NCBI GenBank assembly: GCA_963776935.1
Contig: CAVZOP010000001.1
Location: forward strand, 310,001 to 374,000
Reading direction: 5' to 3'
DNA: 64,000 bases
Source: JALOLG01 sp963776935
GTDB taxonomy: Bacteria; Actinomycetota; Acidimicrobiia; Acidimicrobiales; Ilumatobacteraceae
Shown: one piece after another, positions 35,842-45,460 of the stretch
How the letters are laid out: every line of letters starts with the position of its first letter
Position numbering within the stretch: the first letter of the stretch is position 1
The notes under the pieces: generated by a model
What the model saw: only the letters and a program-made list of their open reading frames with translations
What the model was told of the DNA's origin: nothing
Database searches by the model: none
Made by a program: the position numbers and the translations under genes

Positions 35842-36174
35842 CTACTCCTCGTCGACGGCGGCTCCGGCAATGACCTCGTTGATCCAGCCGAGTGCTGCCA
35901 TCGCGGCTGGGAACCCCCGCGTGGTGATCGCGCACAACCCGACCTGACGGACGTCGTCGGCAGCGGCGCCGGCGGCGAGCGCGCGTCGTGTGTTGGAGCG
36001 GACGGATCCCTCGGCGAGGGCGCCGACGGCGATGCCGAGGGTGACGAGCCGCAGTGTTCGTTCGTCGAGGCTTCCGGCAGCGGCGACCGCCTCGGCCACG
36101 GCATCTTGCGCCGCGGCGACGGACGGATAGTCACGGCGGAACATCGTGTAGATCTCAGGCAGGTGTTCGGTCAT
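35842..36174 (-). CDS. Carboxymuconolactone decarboxylase-like protein
   Basis: A 110-residue AhpD/CMD-fold protein: GSLDERTLRLVTLGIAVGAL and AEGSVRSNTRRALAAGAAAD, then GLCAITTRGFPAAMAAL. The usual CxxC pair of the peroxidase group is absent (one Cys, GLCAI), so a redox role is doubtful. ATG 36174, with GGGGGAG about 20 bases upstream; the frame is open to 36240. Confidence 0.8.
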   Translation of the reverse strand: MTEHLPEIYTMFRRDYPSVAAAQDAVAEAVAAAGSLDERTLRLVTLGIAVGALAEGSVRSNTRRALAAGAAADDVRQVGLCAITTRGFPAAMAALGWINEVIAGAAVDEE

Positions 36175-36339
36175 GCCACCAGCGTCACACAACTCCCCCG
36201 CTGGCGTGGCCGGTCGAGTGCGAGCCCCGGTCGGTCCCACCCCCGACGTCTGGGAACGCGAAGTCCGGCGGATCGAGCAATCTGTGTTGGTGCTACGGGC
36301 GGAGGATGAGGCGAGGTACGTGGCGCGCTGGGAACTCGA

Positions 36340-36570
36340 GGGCGTTTCCGGGTCGTGGTCGCGGTGGATGTCCTCCGGGCGTTAACCACGGCGGCGTACG
36401 CGTTCGCGGCTGGTGCCTCGTCGATCTGGCTGGTCGGTGGTGTCGAGGAGGCGTTGGCACTCGGCCGAACGATCCGAGGGTCGCTTGTCGTGGGCGAAGA
36501 GCACGTCCGCCCGGATCGGCGTCAAGACGTGGTCGAACGCGGGTCGTTGTTCAGTCGAACGCGACGGTGA
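36340..36570 (+). pseudogene. ComB-like (2-phosphosulfolactate phosphatase) fragment
   Basis: A short frame reads FRVVVAVDVLRALTTAAYAF then GASSIWLVGGVEEALALGRT, the hallmark N-terminal segment of ComB. The protein should be over 200 residues, but the sense ends at a stop near 36570 after SLFSRTRR. No further ComB sequence is seen, so it is a remnant. It overlaps the end of the hydratase gene on the other strand. Confidence 0.5.
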
Positions 36571-37347
36571 CCCTGCCGAAGGGTCCGAAGTCGGCCACGC
36601 ACGAGTCACCCGGACCGGCCTCGAACACATCGGTCGCGACGCCCGTCGTGACGACGTCGCCGCGACGCAGTCGGAGGCCGAACCGGGGCAACTCATCGGC
36701 CAGCCAAGCCATCACGTTGAGCGGATGACCGAGCACCGCCGCGCCGGAGCCGGTGGTGACGAGCTCGCCGCCGCGGCTGACCGACACCGCCGACGCGGCG
36801 AGGTCGTGATCGCGCCAGTTCGTGACCGGCTCGCCACGAAGCCACCAACCGTGGATCGCGTTGTCGGCGACGATGCGCAACGCACCGACCGCCCACGACT
36901 CGAACCGATAGTCGACGATCTCGATGCCCGGGATCAGCGCGTCGATGTGCTCTGCGACCGTCGCGTGCGTATGGCCACCGTCGACCGGTTCGACGTCGAC
37001 GCCGATGCGGAACGCGAACTCCGCCTCGATGACGCGGTGCGTGAACAGGTCGGCCGCGAGCGTCGTGCCGCTCGGCGAAGTGCTCTGCGACATCAGCCGG
37101 CCGAACACCGGGCGATCGATCTGCAGGGCGGTCTGCGCGATCTCGTTGGTACACGCGACCTTGAAGCCGATGCGCCGGCCGCCGATTGCGCCACGAGGGC
37201 GCCGACCAGACGGTGCTGGATCGCGTAGGCGTCGGCCAGCGTCTGGGGGCGCAGCGGCAGTGGAAGGTCGGGCACCACCCGTCGGTTCGCCCGCATCTCG
37301 AGCAACTCCATCGCAGCGTCACCGACCACCTCGTCGTTCACGGTCAA
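36551..37347 (-). pseudogene. 2-keto-4-pentenoate hydratase-like protein, frameshifted
   Basis: N-terminal part MELLEMRANRRVVPDLPLPL then AYAIQHRLVGALVAQ reads in one frame to about 37187; the next base shift gives IGFKVACTNEIAQTALQ and the rest of the protein through VFGRLMSQ, AEFAFRIGVDVEP, DYRFESWAV and VVTTGVATDVFEAGPGD. Total length about 265 residues, as in MhpD/hydratases of meta-cleavage pathways, which hydrate 2-hydroxypentadienoate. One single-base indel separates the parts. Start TTG 37347 or GTG 37341. Confidence 0.75.
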
Positions 37348-37523
37348 CAGCCTGCCAAACGGCGATGGCCGAGCACCGAAGGACGAGGCCGGCGGTCTGC
37401 CATGGCCCCGCCATCGTCGAACCCGCTGACGCCGCCATCGTGGCGGGGAGCGCGCGTCCCTTGACGCCTACGGCGCAGTTGTGCTTGATGGGATGCCGGG
37501 GGAAGGTCACAAGGGAGGGTGAT

Positions 37524-37997
37524 GTGTCTGGGCCCGAGCAAGGCGATGTCGGTCTGCTGGAGGACGAAGCGGCGCAACGGTTGCTGGTGTCAACGGTGCC
37601 TGCGCATCTCGCATATGCGTGGCGTGATGGCACGCCGCGGAACACTCCGATCTGGTTCCACTGGGACGGGCGGGCGGTCGTGATGTGCAGTCCGTCGACA
37701 GCACCGAAGGTGGGGGTCCTGGAGCAAGGCGCGCCGGTCGCGGTGACGATCCACGGCACGGACTGGCCATACGCCGTGCTCCTGCTGCGGGGGACGGTCG
37801 ACGTCGACCAGGTCGCCGGTGTGGCGCCGGAGTACCGCGCCAGCGCCGTCCGCTACTTCGGTTCCGAACAGGGTGAGGGATGGTGTGACTCCCTGCCCGA
37901 AGGGTTGTCCATGGCGAGGTATCGGCTCGAGCCGGCCTGGGTCGGTCTGCTCGACTTCGACGGCATGCGCCGGTTGCCGAGCGCCCTCGCCGGCTGA
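37524..37997 (+). CDS. Pyridoxamine 5'-phosphate oxidase-like (PPOX) protein
   Basis: A 157-residue split-barrel flavoprotein: AYAWRDGTPRNTPIWFHWDG near residue 33 and KVGVLEQGAPVAVTIHG near 66, ending SMARYRLEPAWVGLLDF. Members bind FMN, F420 or haem. GTG 37524 follows AGGGAGGG; the long frame upstream is not coding. It diverges from the hydratase gene by about 175 bases. Confidence 0.83.
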   Translation: MSGPEQGDVGLLEDEAAQRLLVSTVPAHLAYAWRDGTPRNTPIWFHWDGRAVVMCSPSTAPKVGVLEQGAPVAVTIHGTDWPYAVLLLRGTVDVDQVAGVAPEYRASAVRYFGSEQGEGWCDSLPEGLSMARYRLEPAWVGLLDFDGMRRLPSALAG

Positions 37998-38019
37998 CGG
38001 CGCGAACCCAGGCGACGGG

Positions 38020-38412
38020 TCACCAGCCGTCGAACGGTGGTTCGCGTCGGTCCACCTGGTTCCAGTAGTCGCGGTGGTCGACCACCATGCCGTCGGCATC
38101 GAATCGCAGGATCGTCACACCGGCCAGTGTGAGGTCCTGGCCACCTTCGGTCCAACTCGACCACCACTCGACGGCGGCGCGGTCACCAGCGGCCACGGGC
38201 GCGCCGAAGCGGCACTCGACGGCGTCCTCCTCGGCGAACGTCCGCTCCAGGTAGGCGCGCACGCCGGCGACGCCGAGCTCGGGCTCCCTGAGCACCAGCG
38301 CCCGATACCGCACACTGTCGGAATACAGGGCAACGATCGCCTCGATGTCCTTGGCCGCCCACGCCCGTTCCCACACGCCCGCCCAACGGCGGGCCGCATC
38401 GATCACGTCCAT
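38020..38412 (-). CDS. SnoaL/NTF2-like protein
   Basis: A 130-residue NTF2-fold protein: WERAWAAKDIEAIVALYSDS at the start, then AYLERTFAEEDAVECRFG and DADGMVVDHRDYWNQ at the end. Proteins of this type are cyclases, isomerases or binding domains; no catalytic assignment is possible. It converges on the PPOX gene and diverges from the LLM gene at 38480. Confidence 0.85.
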   Translation of the reverse strand: MDVIDAARRWAGVWERAWAAKDIEAIVALYSDSVRYRALVLREPELGVAGVRAYLERTFAEEDAVECRFGAPVAAGDRAAVEWWSSWTEGGQDLTLAGVTILRFDADGMVVDHRDYWNQVDRREPPFDGW

Positions 38413-38479
38413 CAGCGCAACCTACGACGCCGATCGGTGTTCGTCCGACAAGTGGCGCCCGTCGGTGAAGAATGGGGCG

Positions 38480-39272
38480 ATGACGAGTTCCGCGCCGGTT
38501 GGTCCGCTGGGTCTGGGCGTCGATGCCGGGCTCGCCCCGTCGGTTGCTCGCGAGCTGGGGGCGCGGTGCGCCGAACTGGGATACGGCTCGTTGTGGTCGA
38601 ACGACGAGCCGGGGGCGTCGGGCCTCGAGATGCTCGCTCAATTCGCCGCCGGCGCTCCACAGGTCGACCTCGGAGTGGGCGTCTTGCCCATCGACCAGCA
38701 TCCGCCGGCCCGGATCGCGTCCGACATCGACAGGCTCCAGCTCGACCCGGCGAAGCTGTGGATCGGGATCGGCTCGGGGCGGCTGCGACCACAGCTGGCA
38801 GCCATGCGCGACGCGGTGGCGGAGCTGCGCGACCTGCTGCCCGCAGCGCGCGTCATGATCGGTGCCATGCGCCCCCAGCTCTGCCGTCTGGGCGGACTGC
38901 TCGCCGACGGTGTGCTGCTCAACTGGATGTTGCCGGACCACGCCGCGCAAGCACGCGGCTGGGTACACGAAGGCGCCGAGGAAGCAGGGCGGGCCGCACC
39001 TATCACCGCCTTGTACATCCGCGTCGCGGTGGGAGGCGGCGCGGCGCAACGCCTTGGCGATGAAGAAGGCCGGTACCGCCAGCTGGCGGCCGCGCACTTC
39101 GCCGCGATGAACGCGCCGCCGGGCGCCGTCGGCGTCTCCGGACTCGACGCGTGAGGATGTGGTCGAAGCACTGGCGCCGCACCGTTCGCCGGTCGACCTG
39201 CCGATCGTACGAGTGCTCGCGGGCGACGACCTTGCCTCCCTCCTGGATGTCGCCGAAGCGGCGGCGCCCTAG
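38480..39272 (+). pseudogene. LLM class F420-dependent oxidoreductase-like protein, 3' frameshift
   Basis: The main frame has the luciferase-like barrel features GVDAGLAPSVARELGARCAE, DLGVGVLPIDQHPPARIASD and WIGIGSGRLRP. At about 39145 it meets a TGA (GVSGLDA), but one base over the sequence continues DVVEALAPHRSPVDLPIVRV and ASLLDVAEAAAP to a stop at 39272, the expected end. A single-base shift therefore cuts the last 40 residues. Full length would be about 263. It likely uses F420. Confidence 0.72.
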
Positions 39273-39302
39273 CTCGCGCTGGGTCCAGCCCTTGCGGCGC
39301 GG

Positions 39303-39980
39303 TCAGACGAGGCCGGCGTCGTGGACGCAGATCGCGACTTGGACTCGGTTGGTGGTGCCCAGCTTGTCGAACACTCGCGTCACGTGGGCTTTGACGGTGG
39401 CGACCGACATGAACAGTTCGGCGGCGATCTCGGCGTTGGGCAGTCCTCGGCCGATCGCGATCGCGACCTCGCGCTCGCGGTCGGTGAGCATCGCCAGCCG
39501 GGTGACGGCCTCGTTCGCGATCGACTGCGATCGCGCGCCACGCACGTGGGCGACGAGGGTGCTCGTGACCGAGGGCGACAGCATCGACTCGCCGGCGGCG
39601 ACGGTCTTGATGGCGTCGATCAGGTCGGCCGGCGACGTGTCCTTCACGAGGAAGCCTTCGGCGCCGGCGGCGATGGCGGCGAACACGTGCTCGTCGGTGT
39701 CGAACGTGGTGAGCACGATCACCCGCGGCGCGCCAGGCCGTGCGACCAGGCGGCGGGTCGCCTCGATCCCGTCGATGCCCGGCATGCGGATGTCCATCAG
39801 CACGACGTCGGGTTGCAGGTCGCGGGCCGCGACGATCGCCTGCTCACCGTCGCCGGCCTCCCCGACGATCGTGAGGTCGCCGCGCCCGCCGAGCATCAGC
39901 ATCAGCGCCGACCTGACCAGCGCGTCGTCATCGACGATCAGCACCCTGACGGGTTCGGACGACTCGGACGACTCGGTCAT
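39303..39980 (-). CDS. NarL/FixJ-type response regulator
   Basis: A 225-residue regulator: receiver domain with DDD at residues 17-19 and the phosphoacceptor D63 in VVLMDIRMPG, then T and K of VLTTFDTDE and FLVKDTSP. The C-terminal LuxR helix-turn-helix has LTDREREVAIAIGRGLPNAE and SVATVKAHVTRVFDKLG. Start ATG 39980 (39989 possible). Its 5' end overlaps the kinase stop by four bases, so both are co-translated. Confidence 0.93.
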   Translation of the reverse strand: MTESSESSEPVRVLIVDDDALVRSALMLMLGGRGDLTIVGEAGDGEQAIVAARDLQPDVVLMDIRMPGIDGIEATRRLVARPGAPRVIVLTTFDTDEHVFAAIAAGAEGFLVKDTSPADLIDAIKTVAAGESMLSPSVTSTLVAHVRGARSQSIANEAVTRLAMLTDREREVAIAIGRGLPNAEIAAELFMSVATVKAHVTRVFDKLGTTNRVQVAICVHDAGLV

Positions 39981-41131
39981 GTCGGGCACGGCAACCAGGC
40001 GGACATGGTGAACTCGCCGTCGGCGACGTCGCGCGTGAAGCGTCCACCGGCGACCTCGACCCGCTCGGCGATGCCGATCAACCCGAGGCCCGAACCGGGA
40101 GTGTCTCCGTGGGCGAACCCGATCGGGTTGGTGAGAGTCAGCCGCACGGAGTCAGACGCGTCGTTGGCGAGCACGATGCGCAGTCGCGCTCCCGGGGCGT
40201 GCTTGCGGGCGTTGGTGATCCCCTCCTGCACGATGCGATAGATCGTGCGCCCGATCTCGGGAGGCGGAGCCGACGTGAGCTGGTCGTCGAAGTCGATCCG
40301 CATCCCGTCGGCGGTAGAGCGCTCGATCAACGCGGTGAGGTCGGCGTACGTGGGCTGGGGTTGCTCGATCACCTCTCCGGTCGACGGTTCGCGGAGCACG
40401 TGCAGCACCGTCCGCAGCTCGTGCAATGCCTCGTTGGCGGTATCGCGGATCAGCGCCGACTCGGCTCGCATCTGCTCGACAGTCAGGTCGTCGCGAAAGG
40501 CGAGCGCTCCGGCGCGCATCGACACCTGCGAGATGCGGTGGGCGACGACGTCGTGCATCTCACGCGCGATGCGGGTGCGTTCGGTGGCGCGGGCTTCCGA
40601 GGCGCGTAGCTCCTGTTCGGCCTCGGCCCGTTCGGCGCGCTGGCGGAGGTTCCACATCAGCTCGCGCCGTGAGCCGACGAACTGTCCCCAGCCGAGCATG
40701 GCGGCGACGAAGATGATCGAGGTGACGACGTCGCCGACCCAGCTATTCGCATCACCGGGTGCCACGAGATGGAAGACGACGGCGGCGGCGACGTTGATCA
40801 CGGCGACCCACGCCATCTGCCAGCGCACTCGTCGGGTCGCCATCGAGACCACGGCAAGGGCCGCTGGGCCGGCGGCCGCCGCCGACACGGCGGTCAGCAC
40901 GCTGGTCACCACGGCGATGGGGAACGGGTGCTTGCGGCGCAGCAACACCAGGCCGAAGGCGACGATGCCGAGGGCGATGTCGAGCACGACCAAGGCCGCG
41001 CCGCGGTCGTTGTCACCTTCGAACGAGCCGGCGAAAGCGCCGATGCTGATCAGCACGACCGCCACGAGCCGCCAGGTGTGCCCCCAACGGGTGAGCGGCG
41101 GCTGGTAGTCAGCAGCGGCGTCCACGGTCAC
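39977..41131 (-). CDS. NarX-type sensor histidine kinase
   Basis: About 384 residues: four or five membrane segments (residues 10-145) with no large sensor loop, a coiled region with EAEQELRASEARATERTRIA, the HisKA_3 phosphoacceptor in REMHDVVAHR, and an ATPase domain with GITNARKHAPG (N box) and GSGLGLIGIAERV (G box). It should phosphorylate the regulator at 39303. It diverges from an ABC exporter, its probable target. Start GTG 41131 or 41125; the frame is open to 41164. Confidence 0.9.
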   Translation of the reverse strand: MTVDAAADYQPPLTRWGHTWRLVAVVLISIGAFAGSFEGDNDRGAALVVLDIALGIVAFGLVLLRRKHPFPIAVVTSVLTAVSAAAAGPAALAVVSMATRRVRWQMAWVAVINVAAAVVFHLVAPGDANSWVGDVVTSIIFVAAMLGWGQFVGSRRELMWNLRQRAERAEAEQELRASEARATERTRIAREMHDVVAHRISQVSMRAGALAFRDDLTVEQMRAESALIRDTANEALHELRTVLHVLREPSTGEVIEQPQPTYADLTALIERSTADGMRIDFDDQLTSAPPPEIGRTIYRIVQEGITNARKHAPGARLRIVLANDASDSVRLTLTNPIGFAHGDTPGSGLGLIGIAERVEVAGGRFTRDVADGEFTMSAWLPCPT

Positions 41132-41207
41132 ACGTGCAGCGTAAGGGTGGGCCGCCGCACCCACATCCGACCGGGGTCGACCGCAGGCCGACGGCGACTA
41201 CGACTTT

Positions 41208-41242
41208 GGTCGCAACTGCCGAGACGTTGGTGGGGTCGCAAC
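41208..41242. promoter_or_regulatory. GGTCGCAAC direct repeats
   Basis: GGTCGCAAC occurs exactly at 41208-41216 and 41234-41242, 26 bases apart, in the divergent spacer between the kinase and the ABC exporter. Response regulators of the LuxR type bind such repeats. Binding is inferred. Confidence 0.4.
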
Positions 41243-41292
41243 CAGACCGACGCCCGATGTGGCCGGGGTGCCGGAGGACGGACACTGATGCC

Positions 41293-42240
41293 ATGATCTC
41301 TGTCGAACATGTCACCAGGTCGTACGGCGACTTCATCGCCGTCAACGACGTCACCTTCGAGGCTGCCTCCGGTCACATCACCGGCTTCCTCGGGCCGAAC
41401 GGGGCCGGCAAGAGCACGACCATGCGGATCATGGTCGGGCTGACCGCGCCGACCAGTGGACGAGTCACCTTCGACGGGCGTCTCTACCACGACCTCCCCA
41501 ACCCGGGTCGCCACGTCGGTGTGTTGCTCGACGCCAGCGCCCAGCACGCCGGCCGCACCGGGCGCGAGATCCTGACGATCGGGGCGATGACCATGGGACT
41601 GCCGATTTCGCGCGTCGACGACATGCTCGCCATGGTCGGCCTCTCCGAGTCGGAGTCGGAACGCCGGCTGGGCAACTACTCGCTCGGGATGAAGCAGCGG
41701 CTCGGCATCGCCCATGCGTTGCTCGGTGATCCTGAGGTGCTGATCCTCGACGAGCCCGCCAACGGCCTCGACCCGGCGGGCATCCGCTGGATGCGCGGCC
41801 TGTTGCGCGGCTACGCCGACCGAGGAGGGACGGTTCTCCTGTCGAGCCACCTGTTGCACGAAGTCGAGCTGATCGCCGACGAGATGATCCTGATCGGCAA
41901 CGGCCGGATCGTGGCCAGCGGCAACCGTGAGTCGCTGATCCAGCTCTCGGGCGGGGCCGGCACCATCGCCAAGGCCGACGACCAGAATGCGCTGACCGCG
42001 GCGCTCACCGCCACCAACATCGCCTTCCGTGTCGACGGACTCCAGCTGCACGTGTTCGCACGACCGATCGAGGTCGGGCGGATCGCCGTCGACCATCAGA
42101 TCGTGATGACCGAGCTGCGTGCTCAGCAGGACGGCCTCGAAGACCTCTTCCTCACCCTCACCGCGGACACCCAACGCGACGCCTTCGACACTGTCCTCGA
42201 TTCCGCCCACGAACCACAGATTGCAGGAGCCCTCTCATGA
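41293..42240 (+). CDS. ABC transporter ATPase (exporter type)
   Basis: A 315-residue DRA-type ABC ATPase: Walker A GPNGAGKST near residue 34, signature YSLGMKQRLGIAHALLG, Walker B VLILDEPANGLDPAGI and the LSSHLLHEVE H-loop. The C-terminal 90 residues are an accessory domain. With the permease at 42237 (ATGA overlap) it forms an exporter of drug or lipid type. ATG 41293. Confidence 0.93.
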   Translation: MISVEHVTRSYGDFIAVNDVTFEAASGHITGFLGPNGAGKSTTMRIMVGLTAPTSGRVTFDGRLYHDLPNPGRHVGVLLDASAQHAGRTGREILTIGAMTMGLPISRVDDMLAMVGLSESESERRLGNYSLGMKQRLGIAHALLGDPEVLILDEPANGLDPAGIRWMRGLLRGYADRGGTVLLSSHLLHEVELIADEMILIGNGRIVASGNRESLIQLSGGAGTIAKADDQNALTAALTATNIAFRVDGLQLHVFARPIEVGRIAVDHQIVMTELRAQQDGLEDLFLTLTADTQRDAFDTVLDSAHEPQIAGALS

Positions 42241-43124
42241 ACACCGTCATCAACACCGGCGACCTACTCGAGCCCACACCACACACGAATCAGAGAACCA
42301 CCGTGCCCCACGTTTCCACTGCCCTCGCTCCGCGGATGTCGCTCACCGCAGGGACTCGCGCCGTCGACTCGCCGATCCCGATGAACCGCCTGATCAAGGT
42401 CGAAGTGCGCAAGACCATGAACACCCGCGCCGGGAAGTGGCTACTGGCCACGATCGCCGGCGGTGCGGCGATCGTGATGGCGATCATGATGATCGTCGGG
42501 ATCGTCAACGACGAAGTGTTCGGGATCACCGATTTCACGCAGGTCGCCAGTTTCCTCCCGATGGGATTGTTGCTGCCCGTGCTCGGGGTGCTTTCGGTGA
42601 CCGGTGAGTGGGGGCAGCGCACGAACATCGCCACGTTCACGCTCGAGCCACGCCGGAGCCGGATCGTCGCCGCCAAGCTGGTGACGGGTGTGATCCTGGC
42701 GCTCGCCGCCACTGCCGCCGCGTTGGTGACCGGGGTGGCCGCGATGGGCCTGTTCGACCTGTTCGGTGGCGATGCAACGTGGAACCTGCCGACACAGGCG
42801 GTGGTGTCGTTCGCACTGATGCAGCTGATCGGCGTGCTGACCGGGTTTGCGTTCGGGATGCTGATCCTCAACACACCCGCTGCGATCGTTTCGTACTTCG
42901 CCTACTCCTTCTTGCTGCCGACGGTGTTCCTCGCCGGGGCGTCGCTATGGGATTGGGCCGATTCGATCCGCCCGTGGATCGACTTCAACTACGTCCAGGA
43001 GCCGCTGATGGAGGGCCTGCTGAGCGACGTGAACTGGGGTCAGTTCGCCCTGACCTCGGCGATCTGGTTCGTCGCCCCGGTCGCCTTCGGCGTCCGCCGC
43101 CTCCTGCGAGCCGAGATCAAGTAG
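42237..43124 (+). CDS. ABC-2 type permease
   Basis: A 295-residue membrane protein with a polar N-terminus of about 50 residues, then IKVEVRKTMNTRAGKWLLAT and six membrane segments, including GEWGQRTNIATFTLEPRRSR, typical of ABC-2 permeases. Its ATG overlaps the ATPase stop. A weak hairpin (GGGGT/ACCCC) follows its stop near 43138-43151. Substrate unknown. Confidence 0.9.
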   Translation: MNTVINTGDLLEPTPHTNQRTTVPHVSTALAPRMSLTAGTRAVDSPIPMNRLIKVEVRKTMNTRAGKWLLATIAGGAAIVMAIMMIVGIVNDEVFGITDFTQVASFLPMGLLLPVLGVLSVTGEWGQRTNIATFTLEPRRSRIVAAKLVTGVILALAATAAALVTGVAAMGLFDLFGGDATWNLPTQAVVSFALMQLIGVLTGFAFGMLILNTPAAIVSYFAYSFLLPTVFLAGASLWDWADSIRPWIDFNYVQEPLMEGLLSDVNWGQFALTSAIWFVAPVAFGVRRLLRAEIK

Positions 43125-43194
43125 TCGCCGGAAAAGGTCGGGGTCGAACCCCCGGCACAACTGGCCGCGCTGACAGGGACGGGCACGACGCTGC

Positions 43195-44591
43195 CTACGG
43201 CGACAGATCCGCGTCGGGATCGGTTGTCGATCTGGTCGGTTGGTCTTGGCGATGCGTCAGCCAATTGTCGAGCGGGGTGGGCAGTGCTGCCGGGCGGTCA
43301 CCCCAGTCGATCACCTCCACCGATCGGGCGGCGACGTCGTGGAGCGTGCGTCGATGACGGCCGAACACCGCACCCACCAGCCCGAGCCCGAGGATGAGGA
43401 AGCTCACCGGCAGGACGAGCACCCGGACGATCGCCTGACCGACCCGGAGCGGCGCCGCGTCGCGGCCGACGACACGCAGACCGACGACGGCCTTGCCGAA
43501 CGTGCGACCGGTCAACGCCAACGGCACCGTGAAGTAGATGAACGCCCACCCGCCGAGCAGTACGGCCGACCAGATCGGGGCGATCGTGGCGTCCAGACCG
43601 TCACGGTCGAACAGCAGGTCGATCATCCAGCCGCCCATCGCGGTGAAGACGCCGAACATGAACAACATCGTCACCCAGTCGAGGCCGAGCGCCGCGACAC
43701 GTGCGCTACCGGACCGGCGTAGTGGCCCGTGATCGAGGGGCGCTCACGGCCACGTCGGGCCGGCTGCGGTAGGTCGATCAGCGCCGCCGGACCGTCAGGG
43801 TCGGTGTCGGGGTCACGTCTGACGACACGCGCCGCGACCCGAGTGATGATCTCGTCGACTCCAACGATTTGACGGCGGACGAGGTCGAGCGTGCTGGCCG
43901 TGATGCCGCGTGTGCTCTGGGCAACGACACCGGCCAGATCGGCACGCTGCACGATCCGATCGACGTCGACCCGGTCGACGACAGCGTCGATGTCGACACG
44001 GGACATCACGGCGTCGATGTCGACACGAGCGAGCAGACGGTCGACCTCGATGCGGTCGAGCAGGTCGTTGATGCTCACTCGGTCGAGCAGCGCGTCGACG
44101 TCGATCCGGGACAGCACATCGTCGACGCTGACGCGGCCGATGATCGCGTCAAGGTCGATCCCGGAGATCAGCGAGTCAACATCGATCCGACCCAGCAGAT
44201 CGTTGATACTCACGCGGGCGAGCAGCGCATCGACGTCGATCCGGTCAACCAGTGCCTGGACGTCGACCCGGCGGATCAGGTCATCGACGTCGATCCGACG
44301 CATGACGTCGTCGACATCGATCCGGCGCACCACATCACCGACATCGATCCGGCGCACCACATCACCGACATCGATCCGGCGCACCACATCATCGACGTCG
44401 ATCCGGTCCACCACCGCACCGATGTCGACCCGACCAACGACGTCGTCGACATCGATGCGTCGGACCACGTCGTCGACGTCGACCGCGTCGGCAACCGAAG
44501 GCACCACCGTGTCGACGATCCGCCCGATCGGGTCGAACAACGATCGGCGCCGTGGCGTGTCGCGATGATCGTTACGTTCCCCATCGGCCAC
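43195..44591 (-). pseudogene. RDD membrane protein with N-terminal nonapeptide repeats, frameshifted
   Basis: Two frames together make one protein of about 465 residues. The N-terminal part from GTG 44591 has 21 nine-residue repeats (RIDVDDVVR type, residues 36-224), then STRGITASTLDLVRRQIVGV and the start of the RDD domain (GHYAGPVA). Near 43700 the sense moves one base and continues VAALGLDWVTMLFMFGVFTA, ALTGRTFGKAVVGLRVVGRD and three membrane segments to the end at 43195. Related actinobacterial RDD proteins have the same order in one frame. Start follows GGGAGG. The shift may be a sequencing error. Confidence 0.75.
43920..44486 (-). repeat. 21 tandem 27-bp repeats coding nonapeptides
   Basis: The DNA repeats every 27 bases on the minus strand and codes RIDVDDVVR-like units. 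Units 4 to 8 are the most alike and the distal ones have diverged (RVSINDLLG, RADLAGVVA). The hydrophobic residues fall at regular positions 2, 4, 7 and 8. Confidence 0.85.
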
Positions 44592-44726
44592 GGCGGTCCA
44601 CCTCCCGGAAACGCACGGCCCGCGACTGAGCGTGTGGCTCGTTCGATCCGCCAGCACTCTATTCGACGGCGATCGAGCGCCTGGCCACGGGTGTTGCCGA
44701 CAGCCGAATGTGCCGGGCACCCTCCG

Positions 44727-45353
44727 TCACATGGTCGGTGTGTTGCCGGCGCGGAGCTCGCGGATGATGGTGTCGATCACCCACTCCACCACCGGGCCAG
44801 ACTCGGTGCCGGGCACGCCGAACTCCTCCCGCATCCGCAACCACGCCTGCGTCGAGACCAAACAGCGGATCACGGCGGCGATGCGAAGCTGCTCGCGCTC
44901 GCCGAGCTCGGGAAGTCCCTTCGCCAGCAACTCGCGCATCTCGCGTGTGTTGGCTTGGGTGTCGGCTGCGTAGCGGCGCGGATCGGCGTTGAACACCGCC
45001 TCGGCGCGAGCGGTGACGTAGTGCTCGTCGAGCAACTCCATCAGGCGACGGCTGGTGGGAGCGATGGCATCGAGGCCCCCTACTCCGAACGATGGTTTGA
45101 CGCCGTCGAGGTGCGACAGCCGTTGCGACAATCCCTCGAGCAGGGCGTCGCGAGCGGGAAAGTGGCGATACACGGTGCGCTCTGAAACCCCGGCTGCCGC
45201 GGCGATGTCGCGCGTGGTCACCTCGTCGGCGCGTCGGTCGCCGAGCAGGGTGGTCACGGCGTCGAGAATCAAGTCCCGCGTCTGGGCCACCTGCCGGTCG
45301 CGCAACGCCGAGGAGTACGGCTTGGTGGTGGATCGTTTCCGTGTCGCGTTCAT
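44727..45353 (-). CDS. TetR family transcriptional regulator
   Basis: A 208-residue TetR repressor: RDLILDAVTTLLGDRRADEV, TTRDIAAAAGVSERTVYRHF as recognition helix, and a C-terminal ligand domain with TSRRLMELLDEHYVTARAEA. ATG 45353 follows GGAGGG. It diverges from the PEP-utilising gene and most likely represses it and itself through the operator at 45373-45405. Confidence 0.93.
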   Translation of the reverse strand: MNATRKRSTTKPYSSALRDRQVAQTRDLILDAVTTLLGDRRADEVTTRDIAAAAGVSERTVYRHFPARDALLEGLSQRLSHLDGVKPSFGVGGLDAIAPTSRRLMELLDEHYVTARAEAVFNADPRRYAADTQANTREMRELLAKGLPELGEREQLRIAAVIRCLVSTQAWLRMREEFGVPGTESGPVVEWVIDTIIRELRAGNTPTM

Positions 45354-45372
45354 CGGTCCCTCCACGGCCATG

Positions 45373-45427
45373 TTGTCAGATTCGGAACATGATGACAATA
45401 TTCCGTATTGACGTCAGTAGTCTGACA
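45373..45427. promoter_or_regulatory. Overlapping inverted repeats, probable TetR operator and promoter
   Basis: TTGTCA (45373) pairs with TGACAA (45393), and CGGAACAT-N7-ATATTCCG lies at 45383-45405 with one mismatch per arm. TGTCAG and CTGACA recur at 45374 and 45422. The site sits in the 107-base spacer between the divergent TetR and PEP-utilising genes. Confidence 0.6.
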
Positions 45428-45460
45428 TGATTAAGTCGGTCGCGAGCAAAAGGGGCACTC

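Noticed and set aside
43130..43160. tRNA T-arm-like GGGGTCGAACCCC after the ABC-2 permease
   Set aside because: No acceptor or anticodon arm can be built around it; it is a short hairpin, perhaps a weak terminator.
43920..44486. CRISPR array or VNTR without coding
   Set aside because: The 27-bp units lack spacers and encode a regular nonapeptide in an open frame.
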